From: Bacillota bacterium
GTDB taxonomy: Bacteria > Bacillota > Clostridia > Peptostreptococcales > Anaerovoracaceae
Assembly (NCBI GenBank): GCA_017386805.1
Contig: JAFOGM010000221.1
Location: forward strand, 1 to 9,317
DNA length: 9,317 nucleotides
Reading direction: 5' to 3'
Shown here one piece after another: positions 1 to 5,782 of the stretch; position 1 is the first letter of the stretch; every line of letters starts with the position of its first letter. A program made the translations under genes and the position numbers. The notes beneath the pieces were generated by a model. It ran no database searches. It was not told where the DNA came from and saw only the letters and a list, made by a program, of their open reading frames with translations.

Positions 1-1104
1 GCTATCACCAAGACTCTGTATGAAAGATACGGCCTGGGCGCTAAGGTTGACTTCGACCAGATCGACAAGGCTCCGGAAGAAAGAGAAAGAGGTATCACCA
101 TCTCTACCGCTCACGTAGAATACGAAACCCCCAACAGACACTACGCTCACGTAGACTGCCCGGGACACGCTGACTACGTAAAGAACATGATCACCGGTGC
201 TGCTCAGATGGACGGTGCTATCCTGGTATGTGCTGCTACTGACGGTCCGATGCCGCAGACCAGAGAACACATCCTGCTGTCCAGACAGGTAGGCGTACCC
301 TACATCGTAGTATTCCTGAACAAGTGCGACATGGTTGACGACGAAGAACTGCTGGATCTGGTAGAAATGGAAATCCGTGAACTGCTGGATACCTATGACT
401 TCCCCGGCGACGACACTCCGATCGTAAGAGGTTCCGCTCTGAAGGCTCTGGAAGATCCTCAGAGCGAATGGGGCGACAAGATCCTGGAACTGTTCAACGA
501 AATCGACGCATACATTCCGGATCCGGAAAGAGCAACTGACAAGCCCTTCCTGATGCCCATCGAAGACATCTTCTCCATCACCGGTCGTGGTACCGTAGCA
601 ACCGGTAGAATCGAAAGAGGTGTACTGAAGGTATCTGACGAAGTTGAAGTAGTAGGTCTGACCGAAGAAAAGAGAAAGGTAGTTGTAACCGGTATCGAAA
701 TGTTCCGTAAGCTGCTGGATCAGGGTCAGGCAGGCGACAACATCGGTGCACTGCTGAGAGGCGTACAGAGAACTGAAATCGAAAGAGGTCAGGTTCTGGC
801 TGCTCCGAACACCATCCACCCGCACACCAAGTTCCACTCTGAAGTATACGTACTGAAGAAGGAAGAAGGCGGCCGTCACACTCCGTTCTTCAACGGTTAC
901 AGACCGCAGTTCTACTTCAGAACTACCGACGTTACCGGTACCATCAACCTGCCGGCAGGCGTTGAAATGTGCATGCCCGGAGACAACATCTCCATGGACA
1001 TCGAACTGATCACTCCGATCGCTATCGAAGAAGGTCTGCGTTTCGCTATTCGTGAAGGCGGCAGAACCGTTGCTTCCGGCGTTGTAGCTAAGATCAACGA
1101 ATAA
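1..1104 (+). CDS. tuf: Elongation factor Tu (EF-Tu), 5'-truncated by window edge
   Basis: EF-Tu is the cytoplasmic GTPase that carries aminoacyl-tRNA to the ribosomal A site. Frame 1 is open from the first base and gives 367 residues. By comparison with the usual ~395-residue family length, about 30 N-terminal residues, including the P-loop (GHVDHGKT), lie before the window. Visible GTPase motifs, counting the first codon as 1, are the switch-I region ending RGITIS (30-35), G3 DCPGH (52-56), G4 NKCD (107-110) and G5 GSAL (144-147). The two beta-barrel tRNA-binding domains follow, with the family hallmarks GRGTVATGRIERG and a C-terminal EGLRFAIREGGRTV. The first internal Met (base 187) is not the start, because the conserved switch and G3 sequences lie upstream of it in frame. 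Arg codons are mostly AGA and Glu almost all GAA, as expected of a very highly expressed gene. A terminator follows at 1203-1236. Its position upstream of rpmG-secE resembles the tufB location in other bacteria. Confidence 0.98.
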   Translation, partial: AITKTLYERYGLGAKVDFDQIDKAPEERERGITISTAHVEYETPNRHYAHVDCPGHADYVKNMITGAAQMDGAILVCAATDGPMPQTREHILLSRQVGVPYIVVFLNKCDMVDDEELLDLVEMEIRELLDTYDFPGDDTPIVRGSALKALEDPQSEWGDKILELFNEIDAYIPDPERATDKPFLMPIEDIFSITGRGTVATGRIERGVLKVSDEVEVVGLTEEKRKVVVTGIEMFRKLLDQGQAGDNIGALLRGVQRTEIERGQVLAAPNTIHPHTKFHSEVYVLKKEEGGRHTPFFNGYRPQFYFRTTDVTGTINLPAGVEMCMPGDNISMDIELITPIAIEEGLRFAIREGGRTVASGVVAKINE

Positions 1105-1108
1105 TGTC

Positions 1109-1155
1109 TATACCCCGCGAGTGGCGAGCGCAAGCGAAGACAGAGCGGTGGTATA
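1109..1155. repeat. Palindromic element A after tuf (TATACC...GGTATA)
   Basis: The ends TATACC (1109-1114) and GGTATA (1150-1155) are perfectly complementary. The stem continues with CCGC (1115-1118) pairing GCGG (1145-1148), leaving T1149 bulged. The interior is rich in short GCGA/GCAAGCGA motifs. It lies within the tuf 3' untranslated region before the terminator and has no T-run, so it is not itself an intrinsic terminator. It shares its terminal hexamers with the next element. It may be a dispersed extragenic palindrome or an mRNA 3'-end stabiliser; the sequence does not decide. Confidence 0.6.
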
Positions 1156-1158
1156 ACA

Positions 1159-1190
1159 TATACCCGTCAGTGCGAAGCACGAAGGGTATA
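1159..1190. repeat. Palindromic element B after tuf (TATACCC...GGGTATA)
   Basis: TATACCC (1159-1165) and GGGTATA (1184-1190) form a perfect 7-bp stem. Inside it, GTGC (1170-1173) and GCAC (1177-1180) form a second stem closed by a GAA loop, so the RNA folds as a hairpin within a hairpin separated by a small internal loop. It begins three bases after element A and has the same terminal sequence, suggesting that the two are related copies. There is no open reading frame and no T-run. Confidence 0.6.
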
Positions 1191-1202
1191 ATTCAAACAA
1201 AT

Positions 1203-1236
1203 CAAGAGCTATCACTTATGTGGTAGCTCTTTTTTT
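1203..1236 (+). terminator. Rho-independent terminator of tuf
   Basis: AGAGCTATCAC (1205-1215) pairs with GTGGTAGCTCT (1220-1230) over 11 bp with one G-T wobble around the loop TTAT. It is followed at once by a T-run extending the final T of the stem to 1236. Two A residues upstream can extend the stem against the T-run. It ends the tuf transcript about 100 bases after the stop codon and insulates pgi. Confidence 0.92.
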
Positions 1237-1237
1237 A

Positions 1238-1266
1238 TTGCGTTTGGACGGAAAAAGCGGTATACT
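1238..1266 (+). promoter_or_regulatory. Candidate sigma-A promoter for the pgi operon
   Basis: TTGCGT (1238-1243) and TATACT (1261-1266) are separated by 17 bases. The -10 box is close to consensus, but the -35 matches only its TTG. A second candidate is a perfect TATAAT at 1313-1318, which has only an A-rich stretch at -35. Either would give a leader to the pgi start at 1351 (about 75 or 25 bases). The location directly after the tuf terminator supports a promoter here, but which -10 is used is unresolved. Confidence 0.5.
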
Positions 1267-1350
1267 AAACTGGTGCGAATCAAAAACGAAAAAAGAAAAT
1301 CAAAATATTGCATATAATAACAAATAATGATAAATAAGGAGGTAGTGATC

Positions 1351-2688
1351 ATGGGTATCACATTGAAAGAAAATGGACTGAAAGGGTTCATTACCAACAC
1401 AGAAATCAAGATGCAGGATGCACAGGCGAAGGTTTGTGCGGAGTATCTGAACAACGGTGAAGCTCCCGGAAATGACTTTATCGGTTGGGTGGATCTGCCG
1501 GTCAACTACGATAAGGAAGAATATGAAAGAATCAAGAAGGCTGCGGAAAAGATCAAGGGCCAGTGCGATGTGTTCCTGGTGATCGGGATCGGCGGTTCCT
1601 ATCTTGGTGCCAGAGCTGCTCTGGAATTCATCAAGTCTCCTATTTATAATAATCTGAAGAAAGATACCCCCGACATCTACTTCGTGGGTAACAGCATCAG
1701 CTCTCGTGCACTGTCCGAAATCATGAGCCTGATCGAAGGCAGAGACTTTGCCATCAACGTGATTTCCAAGTCCGGTACCACTACTGAACCTGCCATTGCG
1801 TTCCGTCTTCTGAAGAAGGAACTGGAAGAACGCTACGGTAAGGAAGGCGCAAAGGAAAGAATTTACGCAACCACCGACAAGGCTCGCGGAACTCTGAAGA
1901 CTTTAAGCGACAGAGAAGGTTACGAAACCTTCGTCATCGCTGACGATATCGGCGGTCGTTTCTCTGTTCTGACCGCAGTGGGCCTGCTGCCCATGGCGGT
2001 TGCCGGCATCGACATCGATGCGGTGATGCAGGGTGCGGCTGACGCAAGAGAAAAGTACCAGGGCGGCGATGTGGAAACCAACGACTGCCTGAGATATGCA
2101 GCGATCCGTCACTGCATGATGAACAAGCGCAGAGACGTGGAAATCCTGGTGAACTATGAACCGGCGCTGGTGATGTTCGGCGAATGGTATAAGCAGCTGT
2201 TCGGCGAAAGCCACGGTAAGGATAAGAAGGGTATCTTCCCGGTAAGTGCTAACTTCTCCACCGACTTACACTCCATCGGCCAGTACATTCAGGATGGTCC
2301 CGACATGCTGTTCGAAACCGTTCTGTGGGTGGAAAACTCTGCGAAGGATATCTTCATTGAAGAAGATCCGGAAAACATCGATGGTCTGAACTTCCTGACC
2401 GGTAAGTCCATGCAGTTTGTCAACAGCAAGGCTTTCCAGGGTACTCTGCTGGCTCATGTGGACGGAAACGTTCCCAACATCGTTCTGGAGATCCCCGAAG
2501 CTGACGCATATCACTTCGGTCAGCTGGTATACTTCTTCGAAAAGGCATGTGGTATCGGCGGTTATATGCTGAACGTAAATCCCTTCGATCAGCCGGGTGT
2601 GGAAAGCTACAAGAAGAACATGTTCGCTCTGCTGGGTAAGCCTGGTTATGAAGATATGAAGGAAGATCTGGAAAAGCGACTGATTTAA
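1351..2688 (+). CDS. pgi: Glucose-6-phosphate isomerase
   Basis: Phosphoglucose isomerase interconverts glucose 6-phosphate and fructose 6-phosphate in cytoplasmic glycolysis and gluconeogenesis. The 445-residue protein matches the ~450-residue length of Bacillus-type enzymes. The sugar-phosphate-binding SIS motif SKSGTTTEP is at 139-147 and the family signature DIGGRFSVLTAVG at 199-211. The catalytic Glu is in LFGESHGK (E286), a catalytic His in DLHSIGQ (H307), and the C-terminal signature LNVNPFDQPGVE runs into the catalytic Lys near 421. The start at 1351 is preferred over the in-frame ATG at 1327, because AAGGAGG (1336-1342) lies 8 bases before 1351 and downstream of 1327. Codon use (GAA, AAG, AGA, CTG) follows the ribosomal genes, suggesting high expression. 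The next gene starts 19 bases after the stop without a terminator, so they are probably co-transcribed. Confidence 0.97.
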   Translation: MGITLKENGLKGFITNTEIKMQDAQAKVCAEYLNNGEAPGNDFIGWVDLPVNYDKEEYERIKKAAEKIKGQCDVFLVIGIGGSYLGARAALEFIKSPIYNNLKKDTPDIYFVGNSISSRALSEIMSLIEGRDFAINVISKSGTTTEPAIAFRLLKKELEERYGKEGAKERIYATTDKARGTLKTLSDREGYETFVIADDIGGRFSVLTAVGLLPMAVAGIDIDAVMQGAADAREKYQGGDVETNDCLRYAAIRHCMMNKRRDVEILVNYEPALVMFGEWYKQLFGESHGKDKKGIFPVSANFSTDLHSIGQYIQDGPDMLFETVLWVENSAKDIFIEEDPENIDGLNFLTGKSMQFVNSKAFQGTLLAHVDGNVPNIVLEIPEADAYHFGQLVYFFEKACGIGGYMLNVNPFDQPGVESYKKNMFALLGKPGYEDMKEDLEKRLI

Positions 2689-2707
2689 TATTAAGGAGAG
2701 TATATAT

Positions 2708-3682
2708 ATGAAGATTGTGATTCTGGACGGAAATACCTGCAACCCCGGAGATCTCAGCTGGGAAGGGTTCGATAAGTATGGAGATGTGACGGTCTATCCC
2801 GTTACCGACTCCGCAAATCCGCAGGAAGTCATCGAGCGTATCGGCGATGCGGAAATCGTGATCAACAACAAGACACGCATGGGTAAGGATGTTCTGAATG
2901 CCTGCCCCAACGTGAAGTACATCGGGATGCTGTCTACGGGATACAATTCTGTGGATTATGAAGAGGCGGGACGTCTGGGAATCCCTGTGACCAACATTCC
3001 GGGCTACGGCACCATGACCGTGGCGCAGCATGCCATGGCACTGCTGATGGAAGTGACCAATCGCGTGGGACATCACAACACAGAAGTGAAAAAGGGACGC
3101 TGGGAGACCTGCGATGACTTTACCTTCTGGGACTATCCGCTGATCGAACTGGATGGAAAGACTTTAGGAATCATTGGATACGGCCGCATCGGTCAGGCCT
3201 TTGGCCGCATGGCAGAAGCCATGGGTATGAAGCTGATCGTTAACAGCAGAAATCCGAAGCCGGAGTGGGAGACCGAAACCTGCCGCTATGGAACTTTGGA
3301 AGAGATCTATGCGGAAGCGGATGTGATTTCCCTGCACTGTCCTCTCCATGCCGGCAACGTGGACATGATCAACAAAGACACCATCGCTAAAATGAAGGAT
3401 GGTGTGATCCTGATCAACACAGCCCGCGGCGGCCTGGTGGTGGAACAGGATCTGGCAGACGCTCTGAACAGCGGAAAGGTGTATGCTGCGGCGGTGGATG
3501 CCCTCCACAACGAACCTGTGGAACCCGACAATCCGCTGGTTTACGCAAAGAACTGTATTCTGACCCCGCACAATGCCTGGGCGGCAAAGGAATCCCGCGG
3601 CCGCATCATCCGCATGGCGGAAGATAATCTGGCGGCCTTCCTGCAGGGGAAGGCGACCAACGTGGTCAACGGTGTGGAATAA
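2708..3682 (+). CDS. D-2-hydroxyacid dehydrogenase (hydroxypyruvate/glyoxylate reductase-like)
   Basis: This 324-residue protein belongs to the NAD(P)-dependent D-isomer 2-hydroxyacid dehydrogenase family, which reversibly reduces 2-keto acids to D-2-hydroxyacids. The Rossmann fingerprint GYGRIG is at 157-162. The full catalytic set is present: Arg240 in NTARGG, Glu269 in HNEP and His288 in TPHNAW. The TPHNAWA context and the overall length resemble glycerate dehydrogenase/hydroxypyruvate reductase (HprA-like) members, but the substrate cannot be fixed from sequence. The end of beta-strand 2 reads VNSRNPKPE (178-186) instead of having the usual acidic residue that selects NAD, hinting at NADP(H) use. 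AAGGAG at 2693-2698 supports the start at 2708. The gene lies 19 bases after pgi and its stop overlaps the next ATG by one base (TAATG). CGC and GGA codons are commoner than in pgi, suggesting weaker expression selection. Confidence 0.9.
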   Translation: MKIVILDGNTCNPGDLSWEGFDKYGDVTVYPVTDSANPQEVIERIGDAEIVINNKTRMGKDVLNACPNVKYIGMLSTGYNSVDYEEAGRLGIPVTNIPGYGTMTVAQHAMALLMEVTNRVGHHNTEVKKGRWETCDDFTFWDYPLIELDGKTLGIIGYGRIGQAFGRMAEAMGMKLIVNSRNPKPEWETETCRYGTLEEIYAEADVISLHCPLHAGNVDMINKDTIAKMKDGVILINTARGGLVVEQDLADALNSGKVYAAAVDALHNEPVEPDNPLVYAKNCILTPHNAWAAKESRGRIIRMAEDNLAAFLQGKATNVVNGVE

Positions 3683-3966
3683 TGAAGTTCCTGACGTATC
3701 TTGTGATCGCTCTGGTGTTCTGGAATGTTGTCACCTTTGGAATGATGGGATTTGACAAGCACAGAGCAAAAAAGGGCGGCTGGCGGATTCCTGAAAAGCG
3801 GCTGTTTCTCTGCTCCTTCCTGTTTGGGGGACCGGGAATCGCTTTGGGGATGTCCACCTTCCGACACAAAACGCAGCATGCAAGTTTTAAAATTCTGGTG
3901 CCTCTTTCCATTTTTGTGGATGTACTGGCAGTCTGCGCGGTGATCTGGTTCGTGAAGTTCCGCTAA
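3682..3966 (+). CDS. DUF1294 family small membrane protein
   Basis: This 94-residue protein has three probable membrane segments (about residues 2-20, 41-58 and 70-91). The conserved DUF1294 signatures are GFDKHRAKKGGWRIPE at 23-38 and GMSTFRHKT at 56-64, placed on the loop after the first segment and at the end of the second. The function of the family is not established. The ATG overlaps the TAA of the upstream dehydrogenase by one base and has no strong Shine-Dalgarno sequence of its own, so translation is probably coupled. This makes it the last gene of the pgi operon. No clear terminator follows; the next sequence is an A-tract-rich promoter region. Confidence 0.88.
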   Translation: MKFLTYLVIALVFWNVVTFGMMGFDKHRAKKGGWRIPEKRLFLCSFLFGGPGIALGMSTFRHKTQHASFKILVPLSIFVDVLAVCAVIWFVKFR

Positions 3967-3971
3967 GGATG

Positions 3972-4032
3972 AAAAAATAGCGAAAAATATTGAAAAATAC
4001 ACGAAAAACGCAATTTTTATGCTTGCATTTTT
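3972..4032. other. Phased A-tracts (predicted curved DNA) upstream of a promoter
   Basis: A-tracts occupy 3972-3977, 3983-3987, 3993-3997 and 4004-4008, followed by T-tracts at 4014-4018 and 4028-4032. The first five centres are 10-11 bases apart, matching the helical repeat. Tracts in phase bend DNA. The array ends at the -35 element at 4023-4028, so it may act as an UP-like element or architectural protein target. The geometry is seen directly; the function is inferred. Confidence 0.65.
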
Positions 4033-4051
4033 GCTGGATATAGTGTATGAT
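4023..4051 (+). promoter_or_regulatory. Sigma-A promoter for the ybaK-like gene
   Basis: TTGCAT (4023-4028) and TATGAT (4046-4051) are separated by exactly 17 bases, giving 4/6 and 5/6 matches to the consensus boxes. The expected start of transcription is about 4058, leaving a leader of about 90 bases. The phased A-tracts lie directly upstream. Confidence 0.7.
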
Positions 4052-4070
4052 AAACGTAACTGAGGACAAG

Positions 4071-4093
4071 ACCGGCCTGTATTGGCCGGTTTT
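4071..4093 (+). promoter_or_regulatory. Leader hairpin with short T-run upstream of ybaK-like gene
   Basis: ACCGGCC (4071-4077) pairs perfectly with GGCCGGT (4084-4090) around the loop TGTATT, followed by three further T bases and then AAATTG. It begins about 13 bases into the predicted transcript. It resembles a weak intrinsic terminator or attenuator, and could also stop read-through from the pgi operon. A second small hairpin, CCGC-CAA-GCGG (4109-4119), lies between it and the ribosome binding site. I do not recognise a known riboswitch class. Confidence 0.55.
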
Positions 4094-4145
4094 AAATTGC
4101 GAAAAATGCCGCCAAGCGGTGTGGAGCACGAAAGAGGTAAGAACG

Positions 4146-4616
4146 ATGGGTTATCCTGAAGTTGTGAAGCACTTTGAAGAACGAGGTCTGAAGAACGAAA
4201 TCATCCTGCTGGATGTCAGCACGGCCACTGTGGATTTAGCTGCTGCTGCTCTGGGTCGCCAGCCCGGCGAGATCGCCAAGTCTCTGGCTCTGGAGATGAA
4301 GGACGGAAGCGTGATCGTTCTGGTTGTGGAGGGTACAGCCCGCATCGACAACCGAAAGTTCAAAGACACCTTCAGCTGTAAAGCCAAGATGCTTTCTTTC
4401 GATGACACACTGGCAGCTACGGGACACCCCGTAGGCGGTGTTTGCCCCTTCGGACTTCCGGATGGAATCCGCGTGTATCTGGATGAGTCTCTGAAGCGTC
4501 ATCCCATGGTCTTCCCGGCAGCGGGAACGCCCAGTTCTGCAGTAGGTTTTCTGCCCGAGGAACTGGCCGCAGCTACCGATGGACAGTGGGTCAGCGTTAC
4601 GAAGGATCCGGAATAA
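4146..4616 (+). CDS. YbaK/EbsC family protein (putative aminoacyl-tRNA deacylase)
   Basis: The 156-residue protein is a freestanding YbaK/ProRS-editing (INS-like) domain. Relatives hydrolyse mischarged aminoacyl-tRNAs, such as Cys-tRNA(Pro) for YbaK, in the cytoplasm; the tRNA substrate here is unknown. Family features are the conserved Lys in EIAKSLAL (K45), the GHPVGGVCPFG loop (93-103) that shapes the active site, and YLDESL (111-116) followed by FPAAG. The start at 4146 is chosen because AGAGGT (4133-4138) lies 7 bases upstream and the conserved domain begins here. The longer in-frame ATG at 4047 falls inside the predicted -10 box and adds 33 residues unlike the family. The gene has its own promoter and leader hairpin. 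Its setting beside tuf and ribosomal protein genes fits a role in translation fidelity. No distinct terminator is seen after the stop. Confidence 0.9.
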   Translation: MGYPEVVKHFEERGLKNEIILLDVSTATVDLAAAALGRQPGEIAKSLALEMKDGSVIVLVVEGTARIDNRKFKDTFSCKAKMLSFDDTLAATGHPVGGVCPFGLPDGIRVYLDESLKRHPMVFPAAGTPSSAVGFLPEELAAATDGQWVSVTKDPE

Positions 4617-4643
4617 AAATCCGAAGTTGAACTGCGAAATATG

Positions 4644-4672
4644 TTGACATTGACACGGTTTCGTGGTACATT
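4644..4672 (+). promoter_or_regulatory. Main promoter of the rpmG-secE-nusG-rpl operon
   Basis: A perfect TTGACA (4644-4649) is followed after 17 bases by TACATT (4667-4672), which has an extended -10 TG one base upstream (4664-4665). A second perfect TTGACA overlaps directly after it (4650-4655) and pairs at 17-base spacing with TATTAG (4673-4678). A further extended -10 candidate, TGG-TATATT, lies at 4688-4696 without a good -35. The predicted leader is about 70 bases and contains a palindrome, GCACA-G-TGTGC (4699-4709). Confidence 0.75.
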
Positions 4673-4749
4673 TATTAGGTGACACTATGGTATATTACGC
4701 ACAGTGTGCCGTGATGAAGATAGAATAAATTATCTAATGGAGGACAGTC

Positions 4750-4899
4750 ATGAGAGTTAAAGTTACATTAGCATGCACCGAATGCAAGCAGAGAAACTAC
4801 AACACTACCAAGAACAAGAAGAACGACCCCGATCGTATCGAACTGAAGAAGTACTGCAGATTCTGCAAGAAGAGCACCGTACACAAGGAAACCAAGTAG
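4750..4899 (+). CDS. rpmG: 50S ribosomal protein L33 (zinc-ribbon form)
   Basis: L33 is a small protein of the large ribosomal subunit, near the E site. The 49-residue protein has the two cysteine pairs of the zinc-binding (C+) form, CTEC (9-12) and CRFC (36-39), with the typical family start RVKVTLACTEC and a basic core, NYNTTKNKKN. The start is supported by GGAGG (4739-4743), 6 bases upstream. It is the first gene of the ribosomal operon, with the strong promoter at 4644-4678 just ahead. secE begins 33 bases after its stop with no terminator between. Some genomes have tRNA-Trp in or near this gap, but none is present here. Base composition and codon use match the neighbouring ribosomal genes. 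Confidence 0.97.
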   Translation: MRVKVTLACTECKQRNYNTTKNKKNDPDRIELKKYCRFCKKSTVHKETK

Positions 4900-4932
4900 T
4901 TCGTACGCGAATCACGATTTAGGAGAAGAATT

Positions 4933-5142
4933 ATGGCAGATAAGAATGTAGCCGCAAAGAAGCCCAGCTTCTGGAAGGGCGTTCGCACCGAACTGAAGAA
5001 GGTTGTATGGCCGACTAAGAAGGAACTGAAGAACTACACTATGGTAGTTGTCCTGGTTTGCTGTGCTTTTGCTCTGGGTTTCTGGGTTCTGGATACCGTT
5101 TTCCTGAAGCTGCTGGAAATGGTTATTGGAGTCACTTTATAA
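4933..5142 (+). CDS. secE: Preprotein translocase subunit SecE
   Basis: SecE clamps SecY in the membrane SecYEG channel that exports unfolded proteins. The 69-residue protein is the short, single-span form usual in Gram-positive bacteria. An amphipathic cytoplasmic helix carries the family signature ELKKVVWPTKKEL (20-32), and one hydrophobic transmembrane segment runs from about residue 37 to 58. The Shine-Dalgarno AGGAG (4921-4925) lies 7 bases before the ATG. It sits between rpmG and nusG, the conserved order in bacteria, and is co-transcribed with them. Two adjacent cysteines (43-44) in the membrane span are a small peculiarity. Confidence 0.96.
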   Translation: MADKNVAAKKPSFWKGVRTELKKVVWPTKKELKNYTMVVVLVCCAFALGFWVLDTVFLKLLEMVIGVTL

Positions 5143-5165
5143 TTCATAAGTAAAGGAAGTCCGAA

Positions 5166-5762
5166 ATGTCAGAAGTAAAAACAAACGTATCCGAAGCAGA
5201 TCAGCTGCTGGCGGAACTGACGGATGCTGTGGACGGCAGCGATCTGAGCAAAAAAGCAAAGTGGTATGTAGTTCACACCTACTCCGGTCATGAAAACAAA
5301 GTAAAAGTAAATATGGAAAAGATGGCTGAGAACAGAGGCATGCAGAACCTGATCCTCAGCGTGGTAGTTCCTACGGAAGACCGGGTAGAAATCAAAAACG
5401 GACAGCGTAAAGTCAAGACAAGAAAGATTTTCCCTGGTTACGTACTGGTAAAGATGGTTGTTACCAGTGAATCCTGGTACCTGGTTAGAAACACTCAGGG
5501 TGTTACCGGATTCGTAGGACACGGTTCCGAACCGATTCCTCTTACCGATGAAGAAGTAAGAAGAATGGGAATTGAAAAAGTTTACATCGATCTGGATATT
5601 GAACCGGGCGATAACGTGAAGGTCATCAATGGCCCCTTCGAAAGCTTTATGGGCGTTGTCGAAGAAGTCAATATGGACCGTCAGGTTCTGCGCGTGAAGA
5701 TATCCATGTTTGGTCGTGATACCCCGGTCGAACTGGAATTCGGCCAGGTAGATAAAATCTAA
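5166..5762 (+). CDS. nusG: Transcription termination/antitermination protein NusG
   Basis: NusG binds RNA polymerase across the active-site cleft and links it to the ribosome or to termination factors. The 198-residue protein has the NGN domain from about 33 (KWYVVHTYSGHENKV) to 125, including FPGYVLVKM (89-97) and the NTQGVTGFVG segment, and a C-terminal KOW domain starting near 146 (EPGDNVKVINGPF). The first ~32 residues (acidic, EADQLLAELTD) extend beyond the usual NusG start. The ATG at 5166 is still favoured, because AAGGA (5153-5157) lies 8 bases upstream and no other Met occurs before residue 50. The gene is 23 bases after secE and 20 bases before rplK, with no terminator, so it is inside the operon. 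Confidence 0.97.
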   Translation: MSEVKTNVSEADQLLAELTDAVDGSDLSKKAKWYVVHTYSGHENKVKVNMEKMAENRGMQNLILSVVVPTEDRVEIKNGQRKVKTRKIFPGYVLVKMVVTSESWYLVRNTQGVTGFVGHGSEPIPLTDEEVRRMGIEKVYIDLDIEPGDNVKVINGPFESFMGVVEEVNMDRQVLRVKISMFGRDTPVELEFGQVDKI

Positions 5763-5782
5763 AGAAAGGAGAAATACGCAAG

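Noticed and set aside
1327..1350. Upstream in-frame start for pgi
   Set aside because: The AAGGAGG site lies after this ATG and is well spaced for the ATG at 1351, where the conserved sequence begins.
2420..3076. 218-codon open frame on the - strand opposite pgi and the dehydrogenase
   Set aside because: It is antisense to two clearly conserved genes, spans their junction, is rich in His/Arg/Ser as expected of a codon shadow, and has no recognisable domain.
4047..4145. N-terminal extension of the ybaK-like protein from ATG 4047
   Set aside because: This ATG falls inside the predicted -10 element, has no Shine-Dalgarno sequence, and the added residues do not belong to the family; 4146 has a well-spaced AGAGGT.
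4900..4932. Possible tRNA gene between rpmG and secE, as found in some genomes
   Set aside because: The gap is only 33 bases, too short for a tRNA.
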